In this document: in pieces, positions 27,123 through 35,930 of the stretch | Layout: each line of letters starts with the position of its first letter | Numbering within the stretch: position 1 is the stretch's first letter | Assembly (NCBI RefSeq): GCF_023520895.1 | Contig: NZ_CP026029.1 | Location: 1,364,001-1,428,000 of the forward strand | DNA from: Paenibacillus sp. PK3_47 | GTDB lineage: Bacteria; Bacillota; Bacilli; Paenibacillales; Paenibacillaceae | Direction of reading: 5' to 3' | DNA length: 64,000 nucleotides | The notes under the pieces: generated by a model | The model's input: the letters and a program-made list of their open reading frames with translations, nothing else | Databases searched by the model: none | What the model was told of the DNA's origin: nothing | Made by a program: the position numbers and the translations under genes

Positions 27123-27670
27123 TGATCAAACCGTCGGTTTCCGGACAGCTGCAGCTTGTCCCTCCGCAGGTCAAAGAACGGACCCGCAAACGCACATTTA
27201 TATGGACACTGCTGCTGTTTGCCATACTAACCTTTTTTTAGTTTCCATCCGGCAATGCAGCCTATACAACACTGACAACAGTCATTCACAGCAGCTCGTT
27301 TGAAGGCGGTTACCGCGGAGTATACAATTAAGCCTGGATGGGGCTCCTGGTGGTGCTGTTCCTTCATACCGTCCTGATATTCAGCGGGATCTACTTCATC
27401 CGCAGCTCCATCAGACAGGACATGGACTCCAAGCTCGATGCATATATTAAAAGCTCTCCGCTGCCCTTTCACCGTTACCTGGAATCCAAAAGATTGTCTA
27501 ATTTCATCTACTTGTGCTGCATCGCCGGCGCAGTGGAGGTAATGGCCGTGGTAATGCAGCTCAGCCGCGGGGAAAGCGGGGAGATCGTCCTCCTGTCCTA
27601 TCTATTGCCTTTTATATTGCTTGTTGTGCCCTTTCTCTACGTTCTGGCCAGGTTGAGTTGCAACGGGTGA
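27122..27670 (+). pseudogene. ABC permease remnant with two nonsense codons
   Basis: One frame runs from ATG 27122 (MIKPSVSGQLQLVPPQVKER) through a first membrane helix, hits TAG at 27239-27241, continues in the same frame (FPSGNAAYTTLTTVIHSSSF), hits TAA at 27329-27331, then continues with three or four more membrane helices to 27670. The pattern of two in-frame stops inside otherwise membrane-protein-like sequence indicates a dead permease. Its 3' part is missing: at about 27660 it runs into an opposite-strand gene remnant. Confidence 0.7.
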
Positions 27671-28330
27671 CGGCTCCGCTGCTTTGACTTCATGAATCAG
27701 CCAGATCATATGTTTGGCGTTATAGCGGATGGAGTCACAGCGGGGATCTTTTTTTAGCGCCGCGACGTAAGGACAGCCGCCCAGACAAGCAGGCAGTACC
27801 GCACAGTCCGAGCATTTGGTGACCTTGAAAGGATCATATTCCATATAGTTAACAAGAACCGAATTATACTTCACACCGCCGCTTACCGTTCCGACACTGC
27901 AGTCTTTTCTGCCGATTTCATTCCAGCACTTATAGAGATCCCCAAGCGGGTCAATAACATAACTGGACGGAGAAACGGCTCCGCATCCGGATCGTATTAA
28001 AGCCGCGCTGCAGCGCCTTACGGTATACCTGCATTTCTTCCCCTGAAAACTCGTAAGAAGAAAAGCAGTCCGGATTGGCGCAGGAGCTAGCGGAATCATC
28101 CACAGCCGCAATGTAAAAGCCCACTTTGTTCCTGAGCCCATGCTCCTCCAGCAGGTCCAGAATCTGATCTACATGGCCGATATTCGTTCTGTCGACATTG
28201 ACGCGGATATTGATTTTGATCTCTTCATGCACATCCTTGATATTCTGCAGAATCCTGTGGAATGTAGGACCTGCCTTCCGGCCGTCACGGCCGATCAGAA
28301 ATCTAAAAAAAGCGGATGTATACCTGTGTG
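27660..28330 (-). pseudogene. Radical SAM/SPASM maturase remnant (frameshifted, N-terminus missing)
   Basis: The minus strand encodes the C-terminal two thirds of a radical SAM peptide-modifying enzyme. One frame gives barrel sequence (GPTFHRILQNIKDVHEEIKI, NIRVNVDRTNIGHVDQIL, KVGFYIAAVDD); near 27985 the reading moves to another frame carrying the SPASM cysteines (GCGAVSPSSYVIDPLGDLYK then CW, and KCSDCAVLPACLGGCPYV). The N-terminal CxxxCxxC cluster motif is absent. At about 28325 it is joined to a plus-strand ABC fragment. SPASM enzymes of this kind often make sactipeptides or ranthipeptides, so a former RiPP locus is likely. Confidence 0.7.
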
Positions 28331-28539
28331 ACGAAATATCTTCGGCTCTCGATCCCGAAAACCAGCAGCTCGTAGCAGAATTATTGTCCGAGTTATCGCA
28401 GCGCTCCATTGTGATCGCTGTATCTCACCACCAGGATGCCGGGAGCCTCGATACAATAACGGAATATAACGGCCGTAATTCCCCTGTCCGGATTTCCAGA
28501 CTGCGCAGCATCCAGGAACTTAGTCTGGCTGTAACATAA
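28318..28539 (+). pseudogene. Fragment of a second ABC ATPase (C-terminal part)
   Basis: The plus strand reads DVYLCDEISSALDPENQQLV (Walker B and D-loop) and SIVIAVSHHQDAG (H-loop), the end of an ABC exporter ATPase domain, with nothing upstream in frame: the sequence before it belongs to the opposite-strand radical SAM remnant. The DEISSALD form is that of exporters with fused membrane domains (for example peptide exporters). Confidence 0.65.
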
Positions 28540-28588
28540 TTTCTGATTCAGCTGTCCTATATGCTGCCTTGCGGGAATTTCCAAATAT

Positions 28589-28618
28589 AAAGGGGCTATG
28601 CTCACGCATAGCCCCTTT
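28589..28618. terminator. Bidirectional terminator downstream of rdgB
   Basis: AAAGGGGCTATGC (28589-28601) pairs perfectly with GCATAGCCCCTTT (28606-28618); TTTTC follows on plus and TTTATA on minus. Confidence 0.85.
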
Positions 28619-28634
28619 TCTGTATTTTATAAAA

Positions 28635-29273
28635 CTACAATCCGTTCTGCTTCGCGGCAAGCTTCCCGGTCAGCAGCCGCAGCGCCATTCCCCGGTGGCT
28701 GATCTTCTGCTTTTCTTCCAGCGTAAGCTCTGCCATTGTCTTGTCATACTCTGAAAGATAGAACAGCGGATCATAACCGAAGCCCCCGCCGCCGGCCGGC
28801 TCAGAGGTGATCCAGCCTTCCACCGTTCCTTCAGCGGTCAGCTCCTGGCCGTCAGCCGGATCATACAGCGACAACGCACAGACAAACCGCGCCGTGCTGA
28901 GCAGCGGCTGACCGGTGTCCTCGCCCTGTTTCAGCCGTTCCAGCTCACTCAGCAGCTTCAGGTTATTCTCGCCGTCTTCGGCTCCTTCTCCCGCATAACG
29001 TGCGGAGTAGACACCCGGTTTGCCGTCGAGGGCATCCACACACAGCCCGGAATCATCCGCGAGCACCGGCAGTCCGAGGGCATCGCCTACGGCTTTTGAC
29101 TTTTTGAAAGCATTTTGGGCAAAGGTCTCCCCGTCCTCGACGACATCCGGCAGTTCCGGATAATCGAACATGCTCTTCACAGTCAGTCCAAGCGGCGCAA
29201 AAGCATGCTGAAACTCCCGCACCTTGCCTTTATTCTTCGTCGCAACAATCAGAATTCCGCCGCCTGAGCTCAT
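28635..29273 (-). CDS. rdgB: XTP/dITP diphosphatase (RdgB/HAM1)
   Basis: Removes non-canonical purine nucleotides (XTP, ITP, dITP) from the pool; 212 residues. Signatures: ILIVATKNKGKVREF at the N-terminus, VLADDSGLCVDAL and GVYSARYAG in the middle, and GGGFGYDPLF near residue 165, then KISHRGMAL. It starts one base after the rph stop on the same strand, the classic rph-rdgB pairing of Firmicutes. Confidence 0.95.
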   Translation of the reverse strand: MSSGGGILIVATKNKGKVREFQHAFAPLGLTVKSMFDYPELPDVVEDGETFAQNAFKKSKAVGDALGLPVLADDSGLCVDALDGKPGVYSARYAGEGAEDGENNLKLLSELERLKQGEDTGQPLLSTARFVCALSLYDPADGQELTAEGTVEGWITSEPAGGGGFGYDPLFYLSEYDKTMAELTLEEKQKISHRGMALRLLTGKLAAKQNGL

Positions 29274-29274
29274 A

Positions 29275-30036
29275 TTACACCTCTTGTCCCGGCAAGCCGG
29301 AATTAATTTTGAGTGCGATCGGGCCCAGCACTTCCTTTTGCACGGCGATCAGCTCGTAGATCCCCTTCTCTCCAAGACCCAGCAGCTGGTCCAGCTCCTG
29401 GCGGGTGAACGGACGTTCCTCCCCGGTACCCTGCAGTTCAACAAACGCACCGCTGCCCGTCATCACCACATTCATATCGACCTTCGCCTTGGAATCTTCC
29501 TCATAATTCAGGTCCAGCAGTGCTTTGTCGCCTACCACACCGACACTGATCGCCCCAAGGTAGTCTGTAATCGGGAATACGCTCAGCTTGTGCTGAAGCG
29601 CGATTTTGTTGATGGCAAAAGCCATAGCTACAAAAGCACCGGTAATCGAAGCCGTCCGTGTCCCCCCATCCGCCTGAATAACATCGCAGTCCAGTGTGAT
29701 GCTGCGTTCGCCAAGCGCCTGCAGATTCACTACGGAACGGAGTGCCCGTCCGATCAGACGCTGAATTTCCATCGTCCGTCCGGTCAGCTTGCCGCGTGCG
29801 GCTTCACGCTGGTTGCGTGTCTGCGTGGCCCGGGGAAGCATCGAATATTCGGCGGTTACCCAGCCTTTTCCCTGTCCCTTGAGGAACGGCGGGACTTTTT
29901 CATCTACTGTTGCTGTACAGATGACCTTGGTATCTCCCATTTCAATAATTACGGAGCCCTCGGCATATTTATTCGTCTCGGTTGTTATAGTCAGCGGCCG
30001 CAGCTGGTCGTCGTTTCGCCCGTTTGATCTCATCAT
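29275..30036 (-). CDS. rph: Ribonuclease PH
   Basis: Phosphorolytic 3'-to-5' exoribonuclease that trims tRNA 3' ends; 253 residues. Typical stretches: [50 protein letters not shown], and [27 protein letters not shown] precedes two adjacent ATG codons. First gene of the rph-rdgB operon. Confidence 0.96.
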   Translation of the reverse strand: MMRSNGRNDDQLRPLTITTETNKYAEGSVIIEMGDTKVICTATVDEKVPPFLKGQGKGWVTAEYSMLPRATQTRNQREAARGKLTGRTMEIQRLIGRALRSVVNLQALGERSITLDCDVIQADGGTRTASITGAFVAMAFAINKIALQHKLSVFPITDYLGAISVGVVGDKALLDLNYEEDSKAKVDMNVVMTGSGAFVELQGTGEERPFTRQELDQLLGLGEKGIYELIAVQKEVLGPIALKINSGLPGQEV

Positions 30037-30081
30037 TATTTGCCTCCTGCATCTTGGGTAGAATTGCGGTATTTCCGCATA

Positions 30082-30119
30082 AAACGGATAACATCCCTGG
30101 TCCGGGACATTATCCGTTT
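30082..30119 (-). terminator. Hairpin between the GerM gene and rph
   Basis: AAACGGATAACATCCC (30082-30097) pairs, with two mismatches, with 30104-30119. It lies between the GerM stop and the rph start on the minus strand with a short T-run, so termination is probable but may be partial. Confidence 0.6.
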
Positions 30120-30187
30120 CTTATTGGCAAGCTTTATTCTACCAAAGAGAAGACGCAAAAGCATCTTTTTGAGCCTGCGGTTTAATT

Positions 30188-31408
30188 TTATAAAGGCAGA
30201 ACGTTGACATACTCAGGTGCGGATACCGGCTTGCCGTAGTCCACCTTGTTCGTTCCGGTAACCGTATCCAGACCGTTCAGACGGATCTGAACCGGTGCAT
30301 CTCCGGCATTCTGGGCCACCGTAAGCACGACTGATTCCAGCATCTCCTCAGGCACATTTTGGCCGTCTGCAAACATATCGTCCTTAAGCGATACAGTGAC
30401 TACACCGTTCTGCCCCGCTTCGATGGAATCCAGTACCGTTCCCTGGGTCATAACCATTTCAAGACCGTTATTGGAATCAGGTCCGGCGATCAGCTCATTC
30501 AGCGCTGCCTTCACAGGTTCTTCCCCTGCGGGTACAAATCGTGTAACCGGAACATAATACTGATGAATACCGTCAGGCGCCTGTGCGGAAAAATAAACCG
30601 TTACCGCGCTTGAGTTCATCAGCATCGGCCCGTGCTTCGGCAAATTGATGCCCATGGTGCGTGACAGCGGACGGTCCAGCGGAATGCCCTGCAGCGGCAT
30701 CTCGGTCAGCTTTTTGCCGTCCACCCAGAGCTGGACGCCTTCAATGCCTTCCTGGCCGGTCAGCGTCCAGGTGATGGCTTCGAGGATTTTACGTTCATCC
30801 CGGGGCTCGTAGTCATTAAAAGAGGCGTTAAATTCAACAACGGCCAAGTTTGACTTGTCTACCGAAACATTTTTCACTTCTGTTCCGGCAGGAAGCACCG
30901 CCTGGAAGCCTTCAGGCAGGGCTGCGGCCAGGGTGCCCTTGCTTACCAGTGCCGTGATGGAATCCTTGAGCATCGTAACTTTGTCACCTTCCGGCAGGCT
31001 CAGCGATACGGGTGCGAGGAGACCGTTGCCGTCCTCCAGGAAGACTGTTGTCCGTTCGCCAGCCGCCGCTGCTGTTTCAGTATCGGCAGGGCTATCTGCT
31101 GCTGCAGCGGAATCCTCTGCAGCAGCCGAATCGTCTACGGCAGCGGAATCCTCTGCAGTAGCGGAACCCTCTACGGCCGCAGTTTCCGTGCTGTCTTCTG
31201 TGACCGGCGCAAACACTCCGGAATCAAGCGTGTTATTCTCGCTGAACTCCAGCATTTGTGCCTCCACCTCACCCGGGGGCGGATCGACCGCTGCCGATTC
31301 CGAGCCGAACAGGCCGCAGCCGGACAATGTCAGGGGAACCGCCAGCAGGCAAGCCGCGGACAACCCGCGGATTTGTTTCATAGGCTTCTTATGTTTCTTA
31401 TGTTGCAT
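30188..31408 (-). CDS. GerM-domain sporulation/germination lipoprotein
   Basis: 406 residues. Signal peptide with lipobox LSGC (Cys about 31). Residues about 60-110 are a low-complexity Ala/Ser/Asp/Glu tract (AAAEDSAAA repeats) that looks length-variable. Two GerM (LpqB/sporulation) domains follow: about 115-255 (FLEDGNGLLAPVSLSLPEGD, VSVDKSNLAVVEFN) and about 265-400 (VTVYFSAQAPDGIHQYYVPV, NGVVTVSLKD). GerM proteins act in asymmetric division, peptidoglycan changes and germination in Bacillus. GAAAGGGG lies 11 bases before the ATG at 31408. Upstream of rph but separated by a hairpin. Confidence 0.88.
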   Translation of the reverse strand: MQHKKHKKPMKQIRGLSAACLLAVPLTLSGCGLFGSESAAVDPPPGEVEAQMLEFSENNTLDSGVFAPVTEDSTETAAVEGSATAEDSAAVDDSAAAEDSAAAADSPADTETAAAAGERTTVFLEDGNGLLAPVSLSLPEGDKVTMLKDSITALVSKGTLAAALPEGFQAVLPAGTEVKNVSVDKSNLAVVEFNASFNDYEPRDERKILEAITWTLTGQEGIEGVQLWVDGKKLTEMPLQGIPLDRPLSRTMGINLPKHGPMLMNSSAVTVYFSAQAPDGIHQYYVPVTRFVPAGEEPVKAALNELIAGPDSNNGLEMVMTQGTVLDSIEAGQNGVVTVSLKDDMFADGQNVPEEMLESVVLTVAQNAGDAPVQIRLNGLDTVTGTNKVDYGKPVSAPEYVNVLPL

Positions 31409-31461
31409 CTAATCATTACCCCTTTCAAAAGCTAATGTCAGTTGGTACTGCTATGTATACG

Positions 31462-31514
31462 AGCCCTTTGTCCAAAAAATAACACAGCTTATCCAAAATA
31501 TTCGGACAAAGGCT
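31462..31514. other. Long-loop inverted repeat
   Basis: AGCCCTTTGTCC (31462-31473) pairs with GGACAAAGGCT (31504-31514), with one bulged base and a 30-base loop, about 55 bp upstream of the GerM gene. Could be an operator pair or leader hairpin; no evidence for either. Confidence 0.4.
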
Positions 31515-31619
31515 GTGCGGAGAGCGGTAAGTGTTTTACAGGCGAGGAATCAAGGCAGAATCCTTGCCATATAGGTGTGCAGAGAGTCTGCTTCAGTGGG
31601 AATGTTACAGCTAAAGAGC

Positions 31620-31804
31620 TTAGTTGGATTTCCTCCGTCTAATCCGGTCTTTTTCATCGTTTATGAGCTTTAGTTGGAAATCCTCCAGTTATTCGGGCAG
31701 GTAAAGGCCTCTGGTGGCTTTTCCAGTACATTTAAGTGGAGTTTTTCCAATAAAATTTGTATTACCAGTGCTTATCAGAGAATTAGACGGAGAAATTCCA
31801 CTTA
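31620..31804. repeat. Four-palindrome cluster D2
   Basis: Four palindromes of the TTAGYTGGA/TCCANCTAA type start at 31620, 31670, 31731 and 31781 (50, 61 and 50 bp apart). Best example: TTAGTTGGATTTCCTCCGTC followed by TAA at 31620-31642. It fills the gap between the divergent GerM and pgpA genes. Confidence 0.75.
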
Positions 31805-31895
31805 GCTTTATTTGTACACGTTCCCTAAGCCGCCAGTGCCGAATTAGGGTAATATATTTTAGCAAAATAAAACTACTACCTTAGGGGTGACGAAG

Positions 31896-32492
31896 ATGAC
31901 TATTGAGAAAATTCCCTACAGCCTTAACAGCAAGGCAGTGGCCGAGGCCACCAAGCAGTGGATGCATATACGCGGGGTAACTGTGGCGGAAATTGCCGAG
32001 CTGGTCATGCTGCTGCAGCAGAAATACTATCCGGATCTGACGATGGAGGAATGTATCCATAACGTGGAGATGGTACTGAGTAAACGTGAAGTCCAGAATG
32101 CTGTGCTTACTGGCATCCAGCTTGATGTGCTGGCCGAGGAAGGCAAGCTCTTCCCTCCGCTGCAGGATATGATTGAACATGATGAAGGGCTGTATGGAGT
32201 CGATGAGATTCTGGCCTTTTCCATTGTCAATGTATACGGCAGTATCGGCTTCACCAACTACGGATATGTGGACAAGCTGAAGCCCGGTGTACTCGAGCGG
32301 CTGAACGACAAAACAACCGGACAAATCCACACCTTCCTCGACGACATCGTCGGCGCAGTCGCCGCTGCCGCCAGCAGCCGGATCGCCCACCGCAAACAGG
32401 CTGAGCGCGAAAAGGAACTCGGTGAGCCACACGTGCCGGAAGATGCCGAAGAGGCCGCCAGAAAGCTGGAGGGTAAGGATAGGATAGAATAA
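31896..32492 (+). CDS. pgpA: Phosphatidylglycerophosphatase A family protein
   Basis: Likely removes phosphate from phosphatidylglycerophosphate, as Bacillus YutG/PgpA; 198 residues from ATG 31896, which has AGGGGTG 7 bases upstream (a GTG at 31887 overlaps this site). Conserved features: GLYGVDEILAFSIVNVYGSI in the centre and HTFLDDIVGAVAAA near residue 145 (the Asp-Asp pair typical of the family). Predicted weakly hydrophobic; membrane association through the C-terminal half. Monocistronic. Confidence 0.85.
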   Translation: MTIEKIPYSLNSKAVAEATKQWMHIRGVTVAEIAELVMLLQQKYYPDLTMEECIHNVEMVLSKREVQNAVLTGIQLDVLAEEGKLFPPLQDMIEHDEGLYGVDEILAFSIVNVYGSIGFTNYGYVDKLKPGVLERLNDKTTGQIHTFLDDIVGAVAAAASSRIAHRKQAEREKELGEPHVPEDAEEAARKLEGKDRIE

Positions 32493-32599
32493 AAACAGAC
32501 ATGCAGGCGTACGGTGTTAACTTGAGCGGCCAGACTGGATTGGTGAGGCTACGACGGTTTGAGGAATGTTCGCGGGATTGCTGAATTTGCGTCGACCCG

Positions 32600-33445
32600 A
32601 AGATTAGCATGGTCAGTAAGTTAGTGTTTGCTGGCGGTTGCTCGGGGAGTGACGTATGTTCGTTGAATCAGCGTTGATCCGAGGAGTTACATTGTCAGTA
32701 AGTTAGTGTTTGCTGGCGGTTGCTCGGGGAGTGACGTATGTTCGTTGAGTCAGTGTTGGTCCGAAGAGTAACATTGTTAGTAAGTTGGTGTTGCTGGCGG
32801 TAGCTCGGGGAGTGACGTAGGTTCGTTGAATCAGCGTTGGTCCGAAGAGTAACATTGCCAGTAAGTTGGTGTTGCTGGCGGAGCTCGGGGAGTGACGTAG
32901 GTTCGTTGAATCAGCGTTGGTCTGAAGAGTAACATTGTTAGTAAGTTGGTGTTGCTGGCGGTAGCTCGGGGAGTGACGTAGGTTCGTTGAATCAGCGTTG
33001 GTCCGAAGCGTTACACTGTTAGTAAGTTGGTGTTGCTGGCGGTAGCTCGGGGAGTGACGTAGGTTCGTTGAATCAGCGTTGGTCCGAAGCGTTACACTGT
33101 CAGCAAGTTAGTGTTTGCTGGCGGTTGCTCGGGGAGTGACGTATGTTCGTTGAATCAGCGTTGGTCTGAAGAGTTACATTGTTAGTAAGTTGGTGTTGCT
33201 GGCGGTAGCTGGGGGAGTGACGTATGTTCGTTGAATCAGCGTTGGTCCGAAGAGTAACATTGTTAGTAAGTTGGTGTTGCTGGCGGTAGCTCGGGGAGTG
33301 ACGTATGTTCGTTGAATCAGCGTTGGTCCGAAGAGTAACATTGTTAGTAAGTTGGTGTTGCTGGCGGTAGCTCGGGGAGTGACGTAGGTTCGTTGAATCA
33401 GCGTTGGTCCGAAGAGTAACATTGTCTATAAGTTAGTGTTGCTGG
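32600..33445. repeat. 81-bp direct tandem repeat array, about 10.5 copies
   Basis: The anchor CTCGGGGAGTGACGTA recurs at 32641, 32723, 32804, 32884, 32965, 33046, 33128, 33209 (one change), 33290 and 33371, so units are 80-82 bp. A degenerate half-unit stands before the first copy. Units differ by a few substitutions (GTAGG or GTATG; CGGTTGC or CGGTAGC). The minus strand is open across the last units as a 27-residue repeat, but 80- and 82-bp units break the frame elsewhere, so it is treated as non-coding. Lies between pgpA and cluster C2. Confidence 0.9.
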
Positions 33446-33550
33446 CCGTGGCCTGCGGATCGGCGAAAGTACGGTGCAGCGTACACGTGGAGCTTGCAAT
33501 AGACGGCGATAAATTTAGCATTGGGGTCTGGGAGCCCGGTGCTCCAGGAA

Positions 33551-33740
33551 CTTAGCTGTATTTTGTACACTTATTTTGAGTAGACAGACCACTAATTTGT
33601 TGTTTAATTGCAGAACGTACATTTAAATATTCACTTTTACTCTAAATAGGCTGTTTTGCTGAAATTTAGCTGTAGAGAATGCAATTAAACCTGGGAGCGA
33701 GCGAGTAACAGAGCTTTTAACTGTACGAAGTACAACTATA
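33551..33740. repeat. Four-palindrome cluster C2
   Basis: Four TTTARCTGYA/TRCANTTAAA palindromes start at about 33551, 33603, 33665 and 33716 (52, 62 and 51 bp apart), matching cluster C1 in sequence type and spacing. It lies between the 81-bp array and the metallo-hydrolase terminator. Confidence 0.75.
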
Positions 33741-33881
33741 AGTACAACTATATCAAACCGGTCCTGTAACGGGTAACCATAAAGTTACCCGAACGGAATG
33801 AAGCTGCCTATATACCAACCACAGCAACCAGCAGCCAAACTAATAGCCGGATTAAACGCCAAGAACCACGATCAAGCTAAA

Positions 33882-33939
33882 AAGCCATGCCGCACATGGG
33901 AAGCAGCAGTCTCCTGCTCCCCCATGTGCAGCATGGCTT
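33882..33939 (-). terminator. Terminator of the methyltransferase/MBL operon
   Basis: A 19-bp stem with one mismatch (33882-33900 with 33921-33939) and an inner GCAG/CTGC pairing; TTTTTAG follows on the minus strand. Confidence 0.85.
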
Positions 33940-34002
33940 CTTTACGTTAGTACATCCCATCATGCTTAAGGTCAGCAGCTACCGTTCTGAACGGTCGATC
34001 CT

Positions 34003-35040
34003 TCAGTTCAGCGCCGCATACAGGATAATCCCGTCCCCTGCGGGCTCCACCTCCGCCGCCCGCTCCCGGCGGACCAGCTCAGTGAGATGCGCCAGCGTTT
34101 CGCTCATGGCAAAGCGCATCTGGTGCGCGCTGCTCACGCGGCTGCGGAACAGCGCCTGGCACACGGCGAACCCGCTCAGCGGTCCGCCTTCCAGCAGGCG
34201 GCTGACGGTGTCCAGCCGCTCCTCATGGTGCCGGAGCAGGCTGTCCGCCCGCTCCGCAAAGCCCGTGAACGGTACCCGGTGCCCCGGGAACGCACGGGTA
34301 ACCCCGAGGCTGCGCAGCTCACGCAGCCCCTCCATAAAGGTCCGCAGCGGCTGCGGATCGCTGCCGGGCTGCAGGCCGACATTGGGCGAAATCTGCGGCA
34401 GCACAGCATCGCCGCAGAGGATCAGCCCGCTGGCGGCCTCATACAAAGACACATGGCCCGGCGCATGGCCGCCGGTCGTAAGCGGCCTCCACGCCCGGCC
34501 GCCCAGCACAAACGGCGCCGCAGTATCGATATAGCTGACTTCCGGCTGCGGCGTAACCTGGATCAGGAAGCTCTCCAGATGCTCCCTGACCCCCTGGACC
34601 GTCTCCTCCGGCATGCCGTGGCGGAGGAACAGCTGCGGCAGCGTCTCGTTCAGACTCGCCCCCGTGCCCCAGCTCATCCGGGCCTCGGCATGGGCCCGCT
34701 CCGTCATCCACACCCTCCCGCCGCTTGCGGCCTGCATCCAGCCCGCAAGCCCGTAATGGTCGGGGTGGTGATGGGTCACTACAATCTCCCTGACCTTATC
34801 CCAGGTCAGGTCCAGCTCTGCCAGCACGGCCTGCCAGGCAAGCTCTGCCTCCGGCTTGTGCGGGCCCGGATCAACGACCGTAATTCGGCCGTCCGGCCCG
34901 GTCAGGATATAGCTGTTCACCTGACGCAGAGGAGGGTCCATCGGCACCGATACCTGCAGAATGCCGCCCTCCCATGATGTCATCTCCGCCTGCTGCATGG
35001 AGCTATCGCCGCCTTCTCTGAGTCTTTTTCCTGATACCAT
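34003..35040 (-). CDS. MBL-fold metallo-hydrolase
   Basis: 345 residues. Zinc ligands are in VVTHHHPDHYGLAG (HxHxDH, about 90-100), TTGGHAPGHVSLYE (second His), LILCGDAVLP (Asp) and AFPGHRVPF (C-terminal His). The C-terminal 80 residues are helical, like the RNase-Z/glyoxalase-II-like hydrolases of the YqjP/YmaE kind. Substrate unknown. ATG 35040 directly abuts the stop of the methyltransferase gene, with GGGGAG upstream; an internal ATG 42 bases later is a possible alternative start. Confidence 0.88.
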   Translation of the reverse strand: MVSGKRLREGGDSSMQQAEMTSWEGGILQVSVPMDPPLRQVNSYILTGPDGRITVVDPGPHKPEAELAWQAVLAELDLTWDKVREIVVTHHHPDHYGLAGWMQAASGGRVWMTERAHAEARMSWGTGASLNETLPQLFLRHGMPEETVQGVREHLESFLIQVTPQPEVSYIDTAAPFVLGGRAWRPLTTGGHAPGHVSLYEAASGLILCGDAVLPQISPNVGLQPGSDPQPLRTFMEGLRELRSLGVTRAFPGHRVPFTGFAERADSLLRHHEERLDTVSRLLEGGPLSGFAVCQALFRSRVSSAHQMRFAMSETLAHLTELVRRERAAEVEPAGDGIILYAALN

Positions 35041-35775
35041 CTAAGGCCGCACTCCCCTGAAAATCATCCTTGCCGAGTGCTCCGGAACATACTTCTCCTC
35101 ATCATAGCTTCCGTGCACCTCATCCAGCTGCAGCCCGGCCGCGGCAATCATCTCGCTGAACTGCTCCCGTGTGTAAAGCTTTACCCGTTCATGATAGCGG
35201 CGCGGCTCCCCTTCAGGCCCTGTGGTTAGCACAATATCCTTTTTGACATATCCGTCTTCAATCCGGCGGGTCTCATCAATCAGCACCCCGTGCTCCTCGC
35301 GGACGGAATGGGGCACCAGATGGCGGATGACATGCTCGGGATTCAGAAAATCAATAATGAATTTACCGCCCGGTCTCAGCATCCGCTGAATTTCCCGCAG
35401 CACTTTGACCTGCTCCTCATCCTTCTCAAAGTAGCCAAAGGAAGTGAACAGATTAACCACGGCATCGAAGCCGCCCGCAAGCGGCAGCTCCCGCATATCG
35501 GAACGCATCCAGGTCACCGCCTCCGCGCCTTTCTGGGAACGCGCCTCTGCCAGAAGCGTCTCTGAGAGATCCACACCGGTAACCTTGTAACCTGCTTCAG
35601 CCAATGCCAGCGAATGGCGGCCCATGCCGCAGCAGAGATCCAGCACCCTGGAGCCTTCCGGCAGGCCAAGCCAGCCTATCATCTTCTCCACCTCGTGCCT
35701 CGCCCCGCTGAAATCCCTGTGCCTGTATACGATCAGATAATCCTCTCCGAAGCTCTTCTCATACCATTCGCTCAT
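35041..35775 (-). CDS. Class I SAM-dependent methyltransferase
   Basis: 244 residues, Methyltransf_25-like. SAM-binding motif I is SRVLDLCCGMGRHSLALAEA (about 40-58), motif II is KVTGVDLSETLL, and FDAVVNLFTSFGYF follows. Substrate not identifiable. First gene of a two-gene operon with the MBL-fold hydrolase, no intergenic bases between them. Confidence 0.9.
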   Translation of the reverse strand: MSEWYEKSFGEDYLIVYRHRDFSGARHEVEKMIGWLGLPEGSRVLDLCCGMGRHSLALAEAGYKVTGVDLSETLLAEARSQKGAEAVTWMRSDMRELPLAGGFDAVVNLFTSFGYFEKDEEQVKVLREIQRMLRPGGKFIIDFLNPEHVIRHLVPHSVREEHGVLIDETRRIEDGYVKKDIVLTTGPEGEPRRYHERVKLYTREQFSEMIAAAGLQLDEVHGSYDEEKYVPEHSARMIFRGVRP

Positions 35776-35930
35776 CTTCCCCGTCTCCTCCCGCAGTCAG
35801 ACTCCTGCAAACTCTCTCTATGTATGACAATGTAAAGCCATTGTACCGTCTTTTGCAGTGATCTGAAACAAAAGTTGCCATTTCGCCATACTTCCCGCGC
35901 CGTGGCAACTCTTGTCATCCAACTGATTTA

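Noticed and set aside
33174..33422. Minus-strand repeat protein with 27-residue units
   Set aside because: Other units of the array are 80 or 82 bp, which breaks the frame; no start signal.
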